DNA of 64,000 nt from Asticcacaulis aquaticus (lineage in GTDB: Bacteria; Pseudomonadota; Alphaproteobacteria; Caulobacterales; Caulobacteraceae), in contig NZ_JAQQKX010000005.1 in assembly GCF_028550415.1 (NCBI RefSeq), forward strand, positions 62,001 to 126,000, read 5' to 3'. The notes below the pieces were generated by a model. It worked only from the letters and a program-made list of their open reading frames with translations, did no database searches and had not been told where the DNA came from. This document shows positions 31,748 through 40,713 of this stretch, one piece after another. How positions within the stretch are numbered: the stretch's first letter is position 1; each line of letters starts with the position of its first letter. The position numbers were made by a program, and so were the translations under genes.

Positions 31748-32593
31748 TTAAGTCCCGAAACGGCGCGGTGCCGTCGCGGCGGCGGCGGTGTTCTTCACAT
31801 ACAGACCCCGCATCCCCGTCATCGGTTTGAAGGCGTCGGTGATGCCGAGCACGGTTTCCGCCGCACCGAGGAACAGGTAACCGTCGTCGGCCAGCAGATT
31901 GGCGATCTGCTCCAGCACGCGCTTCTTGGTCTCAAGATCGAAATAGATCAGTACGTTACGGCAATAGATGACGTCCTGACGGCCGACGGAATGCAGGTTG
32001 TCGAGCAGGTTCAGCTTGCGGAAACGGATGGCCTGACGAATCTTGGGCGACAGGCGCCACATCTCGTCGACCTTCTCGAAATACTTGACCATCATCTGGA
32101 TCGGCAGGCCGCGCTGGACCTCGAACTGCGTGTAGAGGCCGGACTGAGCCTTTTCCAGACAGCGTTCCGAGATATCGGTGCCGAGGATGTCGAGATTGAT
32201 GCGCGGATACTGATGGCGCATGTCTTCCATCATCATGGCCAGCGAGTAGGGTTCCTGACCGGTCGAGGCGGCGGCGCACCAGATCTTGATATCGCCCGAC
32301 AGGCGCGTCTTGGCCAGGGCTGGCAGGACGTCCGACTTGAACTGGTCGAAGGGAGTCTTGTCGCGGAAGAAGAAGGTCTCGTTGGTCGTCATCGCGTCGG
32401 TGACGGTGTAGATCAGCTTTTCGTCGCGACGGGTGCGCAAGGACGTCAGCAGGGCCGCGACATTGGCAAAGCCTTCGCGACGCGCCACGGGCGCGAGGCG
32501 GCTCTCAATGAGATAGGTCTTGTCCGAGCCGAGGATCAGGCCGGATCGTTGTTTCAGCATCGCCGCCAGGTGTTCGGTATCTTCGGGGCTCAT
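31748..32593 (-). CDS. cheR: Chemotaxis protein methyltransferase CheR
   Basis: CheR adds methyl groups from S-adenosylmethionine to glutamates of chemoreceptors. The N-terminal helical domain (MSPEDTEHLAAMLKQRSGLI) is followed by the SAM-binding domain with the CheR signatures TNETFFFRDKTPFDQF, IKIWCAAASTGQEPYSLAMM and DVIYCRNVLIYFD. 281 residues is normal. The ATG overlaps the cheB stop by four bases (32590-32593), so the pair is translationally coupled. Last gene of the che operon. Confidence 0.95.
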   Translation of the reverse strand: MSPEDTEHLAAMLKQRSGLILGSDKTYLIESRLAPVARREGFANVAALLTSLRTRRDEKLIYTVTDAMTTNETFFFRDKTPFDQFKSDVLPALAKTRLSGDIKIWCAAASTGQEPYSLAMMMEDMRHQYPRINLDILGTDISERCLEKAQSGLYTQFEVQRGLPIQMMVKYFEKVDEMWRLSPKIRQAIRFRKLNLLDNLHSVGRQDVIYCRNVLIYFDLETKKRVLEQIANLLADDGYLFLGAAETVLGITDAFKPMTGMRGLYVKNTAAAATAPRRFGT

Positions 32594-33780
32594 AGTCTTT
32601 CACCTCTGGCGATGGCTTTGCAGGTCTGCGACAACCCGTCTATTGGTTTTATGAATTCGGCGAGGCCGGCTTCGGCCACGGCACCGGGCATCCCCCACAC
32701 GACCGAGGAGGCTTCGTCCTGCACCATGACGGTGGCATTGACATCGACCAAAGCACGCGCGCCGTCACGGCCATCGTGGCCCATCCCGGTCAGGACGACG
32801 CCGACGATGTTCTTGCCGTATAGCTCGGCGCCCGAACGAAACAGGGGATCGACGGCGGGACGGCACCAGTTGACCTGAGGCCCCTGATCCAGCTTGATGA
32901 CCGGCGCGCCGGGCGTGCCTTTCAGCGTCATGTGGAAGTCGCCGGGCGCGATATAGATGTGACCCCCGCGCAGCGGCGTGCCGTCTTTCGCCTCGACCAC
33001 CGTTTGCGGCAAGGCCTTGTCGAGATGTTCGGCCAGAATGGCGGTGAAGGTGGCGGGCATGTGCTGCACGATCAGGACCGGGATCTTCCAGTCGGCGCCA
33101 AGGCCCATCAGGAAGCTGCGCAGGGCGGGCGGACCGCCGGTCGAGGCACCGACCAGAAGGACATCGCAACGACGCGGACCGGGCGTGCGCACGCGGACCG
33201 GTGCAGCGACATGGCCCAGATGAGCCGTCGTTGGCGCGGCGGGCGCGGGTCGTGCCGCCGGGGCGGGCGTATTAGGGTTAACCGGATAGAGGCGGACCGG
33301 CGGGGCGGCGGGCTTGTTCTCCGGGGGCTGGCCCGGCCAGTGACGGATGCGACCGCACAGGGCGCGAACCTTGGCCAACAGCTCGGTGCGATAGCCGTCG
33401 GCACCGCCGATGCGGGCCGAATCCGGCTTGGCGACGTAATCGGCTGCGCCCAGTTCCAGCGCGCGCATGGTCACCGACGCACCGCGCGTGGTCAGGGTCG
33501 AGGCCATCAAAATCTTGAGGCCCGGCTTGGCGGCGAGAATCTTCGGCAGGGCTTCGAGACCGCTCATATTTGGCATCTCGATGTCGAGGATCATCACGTC
33601 CGGCTGGAATTCCCGGACCTTTTCGACGCCCTTGGCGCCGTCGGTGGCAGAACCGGCCAGCACCATGTCGCTTTCGGCCTCGATCCAGCGCGTCACCAGG
33701 CCCCGCACCACGGCGGAGTCGTCGACGATCATCACCCGAATGGGACGAAGCGAGGCGGCAGGATTGGGATTGAGGGACAT
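32590..33780 (-). CDS. cheB: Chemotaxis response regulator methylesterase CheB
   Basis: CheB removes receptor methyl groups when phosphorylated by CheA. The receiver (RVMIVDDSAVVRGLVTRWIE, acceptor Asp in DVMILDIEMPNMSG) is joined by a Pro/Ala-rich linker (about residues 155-205) to the methylesterase domain. The catalytic residues are visible: Ser in LLVGASTGGPPALRSF, His in IVQHMPATFT and Asp in LTGMGHDGRDGA. 396 residues; slightly long because of the linker. Follows cheY by 20 bp and overlaps cheR. Confidence 0.96.
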   Translation of the reverse strand: MSLNPNPAASLRPIRVMIVDDSAVVRGLVTRWIEAESDMVLAGSATDGAKGVEKVREFQPDVMILDIEMPNMSGLEALPKILAAKPGLKILMASTLTTRGASVTMRALELGAADYVAKPDSARIGGADGYRTELLAKVRALCGRIRHWPGQPPENKPAAPPVRLYPVNPNTPAPAARPAPAAPTTAHLGHVAAPVRVRTPGPRRCDVLLVGASTGGPPALRSFLMGLGADWKIPVLIVQHMPATFTAILAEHLDKALPQTVVEAKDGTPLRGGHIYIAPGDFHMTLKGTPGAPVIKLDQGPQVNWCRPAVDPLFRSGAELYGKNIVGVVLTGMGHDGRDGARALVDVNATVMVQDEASSVVWGMPGAVAEAGLAEFIKPIDGLSQTCKAIARGERL

Positions 33781-33800
33781 GGGTACTCTTTACGCTTTAC

Positions 33801-34166
33801 TCAGATCAGGCCGACTTCGGAGAACTTCGCTTCGAGAATTTCACCATCGAAAGGCTTCATGATGTATTCCGACGCGCCTTCGGTCAGGGCCTCGGTGATG
33901 TGCGACAGGTCGTTTTCGGTCGTGCAGAAGACGACGACCGGGGCCTTGCCGCCCTCTTCCTTGCGCAACTGGCGCAGGAAGGTGATGCCGTCCATGACCG
34001 GCATGTTCCAGTCGAGCAGGATGGCGTTGGGCATCGCGGTCTTGCAGGCGTTCAGGGCCTCAAGACCGTCGGCGGCCTCAAGCACCTCGAACTGCAGGTT
34101 TTCCAGAATGCGGCGGGCGACCTTGCGGATCACGCGGCTATCATCGACGACGAGGCAGGTTTTCAT
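33801..34166 (-). CDS. cheY: Chemotaxis response regulator CheY
   Basis: A 121-residue single receiver domain that carries the CheA phosphoryl signal. It shows CLVVDDSRVIRKVARRILEN, the acceptor Asp in AILLDWNMPVMDGITFLRQL, the Thr in VVFCTTENDL and the Lys in YIMKPFDGEIL. The start at 34166 (MKTCLVV) follows AGGAACCTGTC. Located between cheW and cheB. In Caulobacter several CheY-like proteins exist; which one binds the motor cannot be told from sequence. Confidence 0.93.
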   Translation of the reverse strand: MKTCLVVDDSRVIRKVARRILENLQFEVLEAADGLEALNACKTAMPNAILLDWNMPVMDGITFLRQLRKEEGGKAPVVVFCTTENDLSHITEALTEGASEYIMKPFDGEILEAKFSEVGLI

Positions 34167-34194
34167 GTGACAGGTTCCTGAGGCAAATACGGGG

Positions 34195-34638
34195 TTACGC
34201 AGCCTTGAGGTGTGCAGCGTCGAGAAGGGTGTGCGGGTCCAGAACGATAAGCAGTTCCTTCTCCAGCTGGCAGACGCCGACGATGATTTCGGCCCACCGC
34301 GGCGGCAGGTTGCCCGGCGGCGAGTGGAACTTTTCGTCGTCCAGCTTGAGCACCTCATCGACCGAGTCGATGACGAGGCCATAGCTGTCGCCGTGGACTT
34401 CGAGGCCGATGGCCAGAGGCTCGGGGGCGCCCTCTTCGCGAGGGGCCAGGCCGAGTCTGCGGCGGGCGCAGACGGCGGTGACGATGCGGCCGCGCAGGTT
34501 CAGCACACCGGCGATTTCCGAGCGCGACAGCGGCACGGGCGTCAGGCCGCGCGGATGGAAGACGTCGTGGACGCGGGCGGCGTCGACACCGAACAACTGA
34601 CCGCCGACGCGCAGGGTAACGTAATCACGGATACTCAT
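34195..34638 (-). CDS. cheW: Chemotaxis coupling protein CheW
   Basis: CheW links chemoreceptors to CheA. The 147-residue SH3-like protein begins MSIRDYVTLRVGGQLFGVDA and continues with NLRGRIVTAVCARRRLGLAP and YGLVIDSVDEVLKLDDEKFH. I chose the ATG at 34638, preceded by AGAGGGAACAG; an in-frame ATG nine codons upstream is possible but less conserved. It lies 75 bp after cheA. Confidence 0.92.
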   Translation of the reverse strand: MSIRDYVTLRVGGQLFGVDAARVHDVFHPRGLTPVPLSRSEIAGVLNLRGRIVTAVCARRRLGLAPREEGAPEPLAIGLEVHGDSYGLVIDSVDEVLKLDDEKFHSPPGNLPPRWAEIIVGVCQLEKELLIVLDPHTLLDAAHLKAA

Positions 34639-34713
34639 ATCATTCTGTTCCCTCTGGAACCTCATGCCGAAAAGTGGCTCCCACTTTTCGGATACACATG
34701 AGGTGACCAATCT

Positions 34714-37110
34714 TTAAGCCGCTTCGACGGCGACGTCGTGAGTGGCATGGTTCTGACGGCGGGCGTGTTCGGCCAGACCGCGCAGCTGATAGTGATCGAC
34801 ATCGAGGATTTCGCAGGCGCGGCCCGAGACGACGGCCGTGCCGCGCACGCCCGGACGGTCGGCGGACAATTCGATCGACAGGCGGTCCTCGACCACATCG
34901 ACGATCTCGTCGACGGCCAGACCCATGGCGTAGCCTTCGCCGGTGAAGACGAGCAGCGGCTGGATATGGCCTTCCTGCGCCTGGGCTTCGAGCAGGTCGT
35001 GATAGTGGCCGCTGACGGTCAGGATCGGCATCAGCTTACCGCGATATTGCAGGGCGGCGCGGCCTTCCATAATCTCGATCTGCGACGATTCGATGTGCTC
35101 GAGGCGCGTGATGTGCTCAAGCTCCACGGCCTTCGGCGTGCCGCCGCCGGCCTTGAACAGCAGCATGGCGACGCGCTGGCCCTGAACGTCAGCATGGACC
35201 TCTTCGCTCTCTTCGGCGGCCTTTTCTTCCAGCATGTTCCCGGCGCGCTCACTCATGGCGTTCGGATCGAGGATCAGGACCACGGAACCGTCACCGAGAA
35301 TGGTGGCACCCGAGAAGACATCGACGTCGCGCAGGATCGAGGCCAGCGGCTTGACGACGATTTCCTCGGTGTCCAGCACGTCATTGACGACGAGGCCGTA
35401 GCGGCGCTCACCGACCTGAATGACCATGACGAAGGTGGCGTCTTCCTGGGTGGCGGCTTCCAGTTGCAGCGTCGGCCCCAGTTGGACCAGCGGCAGCAAT
35501 TTGTTGCGCAGACGCAGGACGAGGGACTGCTCGATCTTTTCGATCTTGTGTTCGGCGTTGTGGCCGGTACGGACCAGTTCCATGACGGCGGTCTGCGGCA
35601 CGGCGAACTTCTGGCCGCCCGCGCCGACGATCAGGGCCGAAACGATGGCCAGGGTCAGCGGGATCTTGATGGTGAAGGTCGTGCCCTGACCCTGGATCGA
35701 GTTCAGGTCGATCTGGCCGCCGATCTGTTCGATATTGGTGCGTACCACGTCCATGCCGACGCCGCGGCCGGACAGGTTGGTGACCTTGGCGGCGGTCGAG
35801 AAGCCCGGCGCGAAGATGAAGCGATGAATCTGCTGATCGTTCATGCCATCGACTTCGGCGCGGGTCGCCAGCGCCTTTTCGACGATCTTTTCACGGATGC
35901 GGGCGGTGTTCAGGCCGCGACCATTGTCCGAGATACGGATGACGATATAGCCGCCTTCGTGGAAGGCCGACAGACGAACCGTGCCGTTGGCGGGCTTGCC
36001 GAGATCGATACGTTCCTGCGTCGGCTCAAGGCCGTGGTCGGCGGAGTTGCGCACCATGTGGGTGAGGGGGTCGCGGATCAGTTCCAGCACCTGCCGGTCC
36101 AGTTCCGTGCCTTCGCCTTCCATGACGAGGTCGATCTTCTTGCCCAGTTCGTGGCTGAGGTCGCGCACCAGACGCGGCAGCTTCTTCCACGCCGCGCCGA
36201 TCGGCTGCATGCGGGTTTTCATCACGCTGTCCTGAAGCTCGCCGGTCAGGGTCGACAGGCGTTGCAGCGGGGTGGCGAAGGCCGAATCTTCGCGGTTGCG
36301 CGAGATTTGCAGCAGCTGGTTGCGCGTCAGAACCATTTCCGAGACCAGCGTCATCAGGCCTTCCAGCACGTCGACCGACACGCGGATCGACTGGGTGGTG
36401 GCGATGCCCGCGCCGTCTTCGCCGCCGGCGATGGCCGATAGGGCGCTGAGCGAGGACGAAAGATCGCTGGCGACGGTTTCGACAACCGGGGTCGGGGCGG
36501 GGGCTGGCTTCGGCGCTTCGGCGACAGGCGCCGGGGCGGGCTCGGGTTCCGACATCCAGTCGGGGGCTTCGGCGGCGAGGAAGGCGGCCTCCAGCTCTTC
36601 TTCGGACACTTCACCGGGGCGCAGGGTGCGGGCGACCTCGGCCTTGACCTCGACCAGAGCGGCTTCGGCGACGTCCGACGCGATGGGGCGGTCGGGCACC
36701 GAGACGGCCTGAACCGTGTCGATGGCGACTTCGCGGCCTTCGGCCATGGCTTCGAGCTGTGAGATCAGGTCGTGGTCGTCGCCGTCGGGCTCAAGGCCCG
36801 TGGTTTCCAGACCGGCAAGGATCATCTTGATGCGGTCGATCGAGTGCAGGACCAGCGTCACCGCATCGGCATTGACCTCAAGCTTGCCGTCGCGGAAGCG
36901 GCCCAGCAGGGTCTCACCGGCATGGGCGACCGCTTCGAGGCGACCAAGGCCGAGGAACCCGCAGGTGCCCTTGACCGTGTGGACGAGGCGGAAAATGTTG
37001 TCGAGCGTCTTGCGCTCGTTCGGATTGGCTTCGAACTTGACCAGTTCGCTGTCGACCACTTCGAGGCTTTCGGCGGTCTCGGTCAGAAATTCGGCAATAA
37101 GGTCGTCCAC
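34714..37110 (-). CDS. cheA: Chemotaxis histidine kinase CheA
   Basis: CheA is the signalling kinase of the chemotaxis array. The P1 domain carries phospho-His44 in FRLVHTVKGTCGFLGLG. An Ala/Pro/Glu-rich linker replaces a clear P2. Dimerisation (SVDVLEGLMTLVSEMVLTRN), ATPase (MVRNSADHGLEP, VIRISDNGRGLN, SGRGVGMDVVRTNIE) and CheW-like P5 domains follow. After P5 there is a second CheW-like module of about 160 residues (KAVELEHITRLEHIESSQIE ... GYAMGLAVDEIVDVVEDR), making 798 residues. The GTG at 37110 (VDDLIAEFLTE) matches where homologues start; an ATG/GTG further upstream would add 15 residues. First gene of the operon. Confidence 0.94.
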   Translation of the reverse strand: MDDLIAEFLTETAESLEVVDSELVKFEANPNERKTLDNIFRLVHTVKGTCGFLGLGRLEAVAHAGETLLGRFRDGKLEVNADAVTLVLHSIDRIKMILAGLETTGLEPDGDDHDLISQLEAMAEGREVAIDTVQAVSVPDRPIASDVAEAALVEVKAEVARTLRPGEVSEEELEAAFLAAEAPDWMSEPEPAPAPVAEAPKPAPAPTPVVETVASDLSSSLSALSAIAGGEDGAGIATTQSIRVSVDVLEGLMTLVSEMVLTRNQLLQISRNREDSAFATPLQRLSTLTGELQDSVMKTRMQPIGAAWKKLPRLVRDLSHELGKKIDLVMEGEGTELDRQVLELIRDPLTHMVRNSADHGLEPTQERIDLGKPANGTVRLSAFHEGGYIVIRISDNGRGLNTARIREKIVEKALATRAEVDGMNDQQIHRFIFAPGFSTAAKVTNLSGRGVGMDVVRTNIEQIGGQIDLNSIQGQGTTFTIKIPLTLAIVSALIVGAGGQKFAVPQTAVMELVRTGHNAEHKIEKIEQSLVLRLRNKLLPLVQLGPTLQLEAATQEDATFVMVIQVGERRYGLVVNDVLDTEEIVVKPLASILRDVDVFSGATILGDGSVVLILDPNAMSERAGNMLEEKAAEESEEVHADVQGQRVAMLLFKAGGGTPKAVELEHITRLEHIESSQIEIMEGRAALQYRGKLMPILTVSGHYHDLLEAQAQEGHIQPLLVFTGEGYAMGLAVDEIVDVVEDRLSIELSADRPGVRGTAVVSGRACEILDVDHYQLRGLAEHARRQNHATHDVAVEAA

Positions 37111-37277
37111 AGCATACCCCGTCAAACGCAATTGGTGCCGCCCGACGCCGGTCAAAAACGGACGCAGGGCGGGCCTTGTAACGGGCTATATTCACTGTGT
37201 TTGGTTAAGGGAGTGTTTTCAGAACGTTACCGAAAGCTGAATTTTGACCCTTTTGTGCAAAAAAGCGTAACGTGGTT

Positions 37278-37982
37278 TTATCCTTGCTTGGGCAGAGTAA
37301 TCGTAAGCGACAAGTGATCGGGTTCCGCCGTCACCTCCAGCGTGCCACCGGCTTCCTTCACCACGCTGTAAAGCCAGAACGGTTGAATCCATTGTCCCGT
37401 CAGGCCGTCCGACAGGGGCTGACCCGCCAGACCTTCGATGGCTTCCGGCTTGAGACGGGCGCGGTTGCCCTTGGAATCGGATTTCAGAACGATGGTGGTG
37501 TCCGTCTCTTCGCGCGTCAGGGTGGCGATGCCGCCGGTCGGCAGAGCGTTGCCTGCGATATAGCCGAGGTTCATCAGGGCGCGGGCGGCGGGTTTTTCGA
37601 ACACGATAGCGTCCTCGATCTGGAACTCCAGATTGGCGCGCATGGTCGAGAAAACGTCAGACAGGGTCTTGTTCAGTTCCCGGGCCGAAAAGGCTTCGGC
37701 GGAGCTGGCCGCGCCGAAGGCCACGCGGGCGAAGTGGACCAGCGTCACCATCTTGTTGGCCGAGGTCTGGATCAGGTTGATCGCGTCGTCGCGCATGTCT
37801 GCGGCCTGTGGGTCGCTGAGCAGGTCGAGGCCGGAAATGATCGCGCCGGTGGGCGAGATGAAATCGTGGCACAGCTTGCCGACCAGTTGCGTGGCCAAGT
37901 CGTAAGGGCTGGGGCCTTTTGCCTCGTTCGCGGGGGCCTCATTGGCAAGGTCGGGGGCGGTGGCCAGCGAAACGTCGTCCAT
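37278..37982 (-). CDS. chpT: Histidine phosphotransferase ChpT
   Basis: ChpT shuttles phosphate from the hybrid kinase CckA to CtrA and CpdR in Caulobacter. The 234-residue protein has the dimerisation/His domain with phospho-His39 in KLCHDFISPTGAIISGLDLL and the conserved DMRDDAINLIQTSANK, VHFARVAFGAASSAEAF. A degenerate ATPase-like domain follows (IAGNALPTGGIATL, ARLKPEAIEGLAGQPLSDGL). The start at 37982 gives a tail like Caulobacter's; an upstream ATG at 38018 adds 12 residues. It lies 167 bp before cheA on the same strand. A single TTAACC in that gap (about 37202-37207) could be a CtrA half-site. Confidence 0.92.
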   Translation of the reverse strand: MDDVSLATAPDLANEAPANEAKGPSPYDLATQLVGKLCHDFISPTGAIISGLDLLSDPQAADMRDDAINLIQTSANKMVTLVHFARVAFGAASSAEAFSARELNKTLSDVFSTMRANLEFQIEDAIVFEKPAARALMNLGYIAGNALPTGGIATLTREETDTTIVLKSDSKGNRARLKPEAIEGLAGQPLSDGLTGQWIQPFWLYSVVKEAGGTLEVTAEPDHLSLTITLPKQG

Positions 37983-38018
37983 GGCAGAGTCTTTCTTGAT
38001 CAGTACGGCTAACGCCAT

Positions 38019-38271
38019 GTGTGAGGTGATTTGCCTTATCAGGAAACACCCCAGAGGCTATATTCTTTGGAAATTCCTGTTTCGGGGAAAGGCCGCAGCC
38101 GTTCGGCCCTTAGGTTAGTCACGGGAAATGCCGATCACGAAAGGGTTAGCGCTCTTTCATTGCCGGGTTTTTGTAGTAACAAGCGTACCGCACCACATTC
38201 ACGATACGGCGGTCCGTAAGGTCGTCAGTATAAATACAGCCGAATAAAAGACCAATTGTGGAGGTCCTTTC
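38019..38271. promoter_or_regulatory. Divergent chpT/cysK intergenic region
   Basis: This 253-bp gap between divergent genes must hold both promoters. I see no riboswitch, CtrA box or sigma-54 site. A small hairpin potential exists around GGCCGCAGCCGTTCGGCCC (about 38090-38108). The cysK end has GGAGG ten bases before the ATG. Confidence 0.35.
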
Positions 38272-39258
38272 ATGCCTGACTCCTTACCCGCCGCTTCGAC
38301 GTCGCGCTATGCCCGCAAGGGTCGCGGCAAGGTGTTCGAGTCGATCCTCGACACCATCGGCGACACGCCGCTGGTCAAGCTGCCGCGCCTGTCGGAGGCC
38401 TACGGCGCCAAGGCCACGGTGCTGGCCAAGCTCGAATTCTTCAATCCCCTGTCGTCGGTCAAGGACCGCATCGGCGTGGCCATGATCGAAGCACTCGAAG
38501 CCTCGGGCCAGCTCAAGCCCGGCGGCGTGATCATCGAGCCGACGTCCGGCAATACCGGTATCGCGCTGGCCTTCGTCGCGGCCTCCAAGGGCTACGAACT
38601 GATCCTCGTCATGCCGGAATCGATGTCGCTGGAACGCCGCAAGATGCTGGCGCTTCTGGGCGCGCGTCTGGAACTGACCCCGGCGGAAAAGGGTATGCGC
38701 GGCGCCGTCAACCGCGCCACCGAACTGGCTGCCGCCACGCCCGGCGCGGTTATTCCGCAACAGTTCGAAAACGCCGCCAATCCTGAAATCCACCGTATTT
38801 CGACGGCCGAGGAAATCTGGAACGATACGGCGGGCGCGGTCGACGTCCTGATCTCAGGCGTCGGGACGGGCGGGTCGATCACCGGCATTGGTCAGGTACT
38901 GAAAGAGAAGAAACCGTCGGTCGAGATCGTTGCCGTCGAGCCGGAAGCGTCGCCGGTCCTGTCGGGCGGCGAACCCGGGCCGCACAAGATTCAGGGCATT
39001 GGTGCAGGCTTCGTGCCGGGTATTCTGGACAAGGGCGTCATCGATCGCGTGGAAAAGGTGTCGAACGACGCGGCTTTCGCGACCGCGCGCAAGTCGGCTC
39101 AGCTCGAAGGTCTGCCGGTCGGCATTTCGTCGGGCGCGGCGCTTGAGGCGGCCTTCCGTCTGGCGACACTGGACGAATATGCCGACAAGACCATCGTGGC
39201 GATCATTCCAAGCTTTGCAGAACGGTATCTGTCCACAGCTCTGTTTGACGGTTTGTAA
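38272..39258 (+). CDS. cysK: Cysteine synthase A (O-acetylserine sulfhydrylase)
   Basis: CysK makes cysteine from O-acetylserine and sulfide using pyridoxal phosphate. The PLP lysine is Lys64 in FFNPLSSVKDRIGVAM. The substrate loop is PTSGNTGIALAFVAA and the PLP-phosphate loop SGVGTGGSITGIGQVLKEKK. The C-terminal GISSGAALEAA segment is typical of CysK. 328 residues, with a ~20-residue extension (ASTSRYARKGRGK) before the usual start. The GGAGG ribosome-binding site supports the ATG at 38272. Single gene, followed by a terminator at 39379-39421. Confidence 0.95.
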   Translation: MPDSLPAASTSRYARKGRGKVFESILDTIGDTPLVKLPRLSEAYGAKATVLAKLEFFNPLSSVKDRIGVAMIEALEASGQLKPGGVIIEPTSGNTGIALAFVAASKGYELILVMPESMSLERRKMLALLGARLELTPAEKGMRGAVNRATELAAATPGAVIPQQFENAANPEIHRISTAEEIWNDTAGAVDVLISGVGTGGSITGIGQVLKEKKPSVEIVAVEPEASPVLSGGEPGPHKIQGIGAGFVPGILDKGVIDRVEKVSNDAAFATARKSAQLEGLPVGISSGAALEAAFRLATLDEYADKTIVAIIPSFAERYLSTALFDGL

Positions 39259-39287
39259 ATCCCCATCCTTGGGCAACTAGTGCGTCG

Positions 39288-39326
39288 GCGTCGCTAGCAG
39301 GTACTAGGTGTACCTGCGTCGCTAGC
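39288..39326. repeat. Short direct and inverted repeats after cysK
   Basis: GCGTCGCTAGC occurs at 39288-39298 and again at 39316-39326. Between and overlapping them a 7-bp stem, GCAGGTA (39297-39303) and TACCTGC (39311-39317), encloses CTAGGTG. The unit resembles the footprint of a small palindromic element. Function unknown. Confidence 0.5.
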
Positions 39327-39378
39327 CTCCTGCTATTTGCCTCAAGGCTGGAAATTTACGGACGGTGATTATTTATTG

Positions 39379-39421
39379 ATCCCTCTGAAAGCCTCGCGCA
39401 TTCAGGGGGATATTCTTTTTT
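39379..39421 (+). terminator. Intrinsic terminator between cysK and the DUF2336 gene
   Basis: ATCCCTCTGAA pairs with TTCAGGGGGAT (one G-T pair) across an eleven-base loop and is followed by ATTCTTTTTT. It lies 120 bp after the cysK stop and 27 bp before the next gene. Confidence 0.85.
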
Positions 39422-39447
39422 AACACGTCAATGCCTATAGTGCGGGC

Positions 39448-40713
39448 ATGACCGCCAGTGCCGCACCCGAACCGATCCTGCCCGAGAGCGATTTCGCTCC
39501 GGACGCCGACGGTATCGGTGACATCGACGAAACGACCGAGCTTGTCTTTCCGGCGCGTCAAACCCTCCTCAAGCGCCTGTCCGACGTGGTCTGCCTGCCC
39601 GAAACGCGCGTCAATGCGTTCGAGCGTGCGGTGACCGCCGACCTGCTGGTCGAGATGCTGCGTGAGGCGCAGAAGGGCGAACGCCTCAAGGTATCGCGTC
39701 GTCTGAGCCGCCTGAGCGAAGTGCCGCATTCGCTGGTGCGCCTGCTGATCACCGACGAGCCGGACATCGCCCGCTGCCTGATCGAGGATTGCGATTCTCT
39801 GTCCGACACCGACTTACTGTATTGCGTGCGCAACGGTACGGCGCACCACCACCGCCTGCTCGCCCAGCGTAAGCACATCGGCCCGGTCATCTGCGAGGCC
39901 ATTGCCGATACCGGTGATGCCGAAGCGGTCGAAAGCCTGCTCAGGAACCGGCAATCGACCCTGTCCCAGGCGGCCATTGAAGTGGCTGTGGCGATGAGCC
40001 AGAACGAGCCGGGCCTCGTCCCCCTGATCATCAAGCGCCTCGAACTGCGCCCCAGCTCGGCCTATGTCATGTTCTGGTGGTCCGATGCCGATGTGCGCCG
40101 CACGATCCTCAGCCGCTTTGCCGTCAATCGCGAGGTCATGCAGGACGCCGCCGCCGACGTCTTCGCCATGGCCGCGAAAGAAGGCTGGAACGACGCCCTG
40201 TCGCGCAAGGCCCTGCAATTCATCGAACGCCGTCAGCGCAATCGCGAGGCGATCAAAAAAAGCCCGTTCGACAGTCTGGAAGACGCCATCAAGGACGCTG
40301 CCTCGCGCGGCATGACGCGCCACACGGCCGAAGAGATTTCCTACATGTCGGGCCTCAAGCCCTCGACCGGCGCCAAGATTCTGCGCGACCGCGGTGGTGA
40401 GGGGCTGGCCGTGCTGTGCAAGGCGACGGGCCTGAAAAAGGCCGATCTGCGCAACCTGTGGCGAGCCCTGCGCCGCCCGGCGGAAAAGGACGGCGACACC
40501 CATCCCGATCTGGCGCGGGTGCTGCTGGCCTACGACATGCTGGCGGTCGACCGCGCCCAGACGGTGCTTCGATACTGGAACTGGTCGCTGTCCTCGGCCC
40601 TGACCCACGTCATGATCCGCGCTATTGCGCGCGGCGAAAGCTTCGACATGGATGAATTGTCCGTGCCGCAGCGTACCGCCATGCTGGCTTTCTCGCAGGA
40701 TCTTAAGGCTTAA
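39448..40713 (+). CDS. DUF2336 domain-containing protein
   Basis: A 421-residue, leucine-rich, wholly helical cytosolic protein with HEAT-like repeating character: RLSDVVCLPETRVNAFERAV, LRLLITDEPDIARCLIEDCD-type units at about residues 45-200. DUF2336 is widespread in alphaproteobacteria with no settled role that I know. Conserved patches include the short charged segment FIERRQRNREAIKKSPFDSL and a C-terminal segment around YWNWSLSSALTHVMIRAIAR. It is a single gene with its own small leader after the cysK terminator. Its TAA stop shares a TTAA with that of the convergent protease gene. Confidence 0.7.
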   Translation: MTASAAPEPILPESDFAPDADGIGDIDETTELVFPARQTLLKRLSDVVCLPETRVNAFERAVTADLLVEMLREAQKGERLKVSRRLSRLSEVPHSLVRLLITDEPDIARCLIEDCDSLSDTDLLYCVRNGTAHHHRLLAQRKHIGPVICEAIADTGDAEAVESLLRNRQSTLSQAAIEVAVAMSQNEPGLVPLIIKRLELRPSSAYVMFWWSDADVRRTILSRFAVNREVMQDAAADVFAMAAKEGWNDALSRKALQFIERRQRNREAIKKSPFDSLEDAIKDAASRGMTRHTAEEISYMSGLKPSTGAKILRDRGGEGLAVLCKATGLKKADLRNLWRALRRPAEKDGDTHPDLARVLLAYDMLAVDRAQTVLRYWNWSLSSALTHVMIRAIARGESFDMDELSVPQRTAMLAFSQDLKA

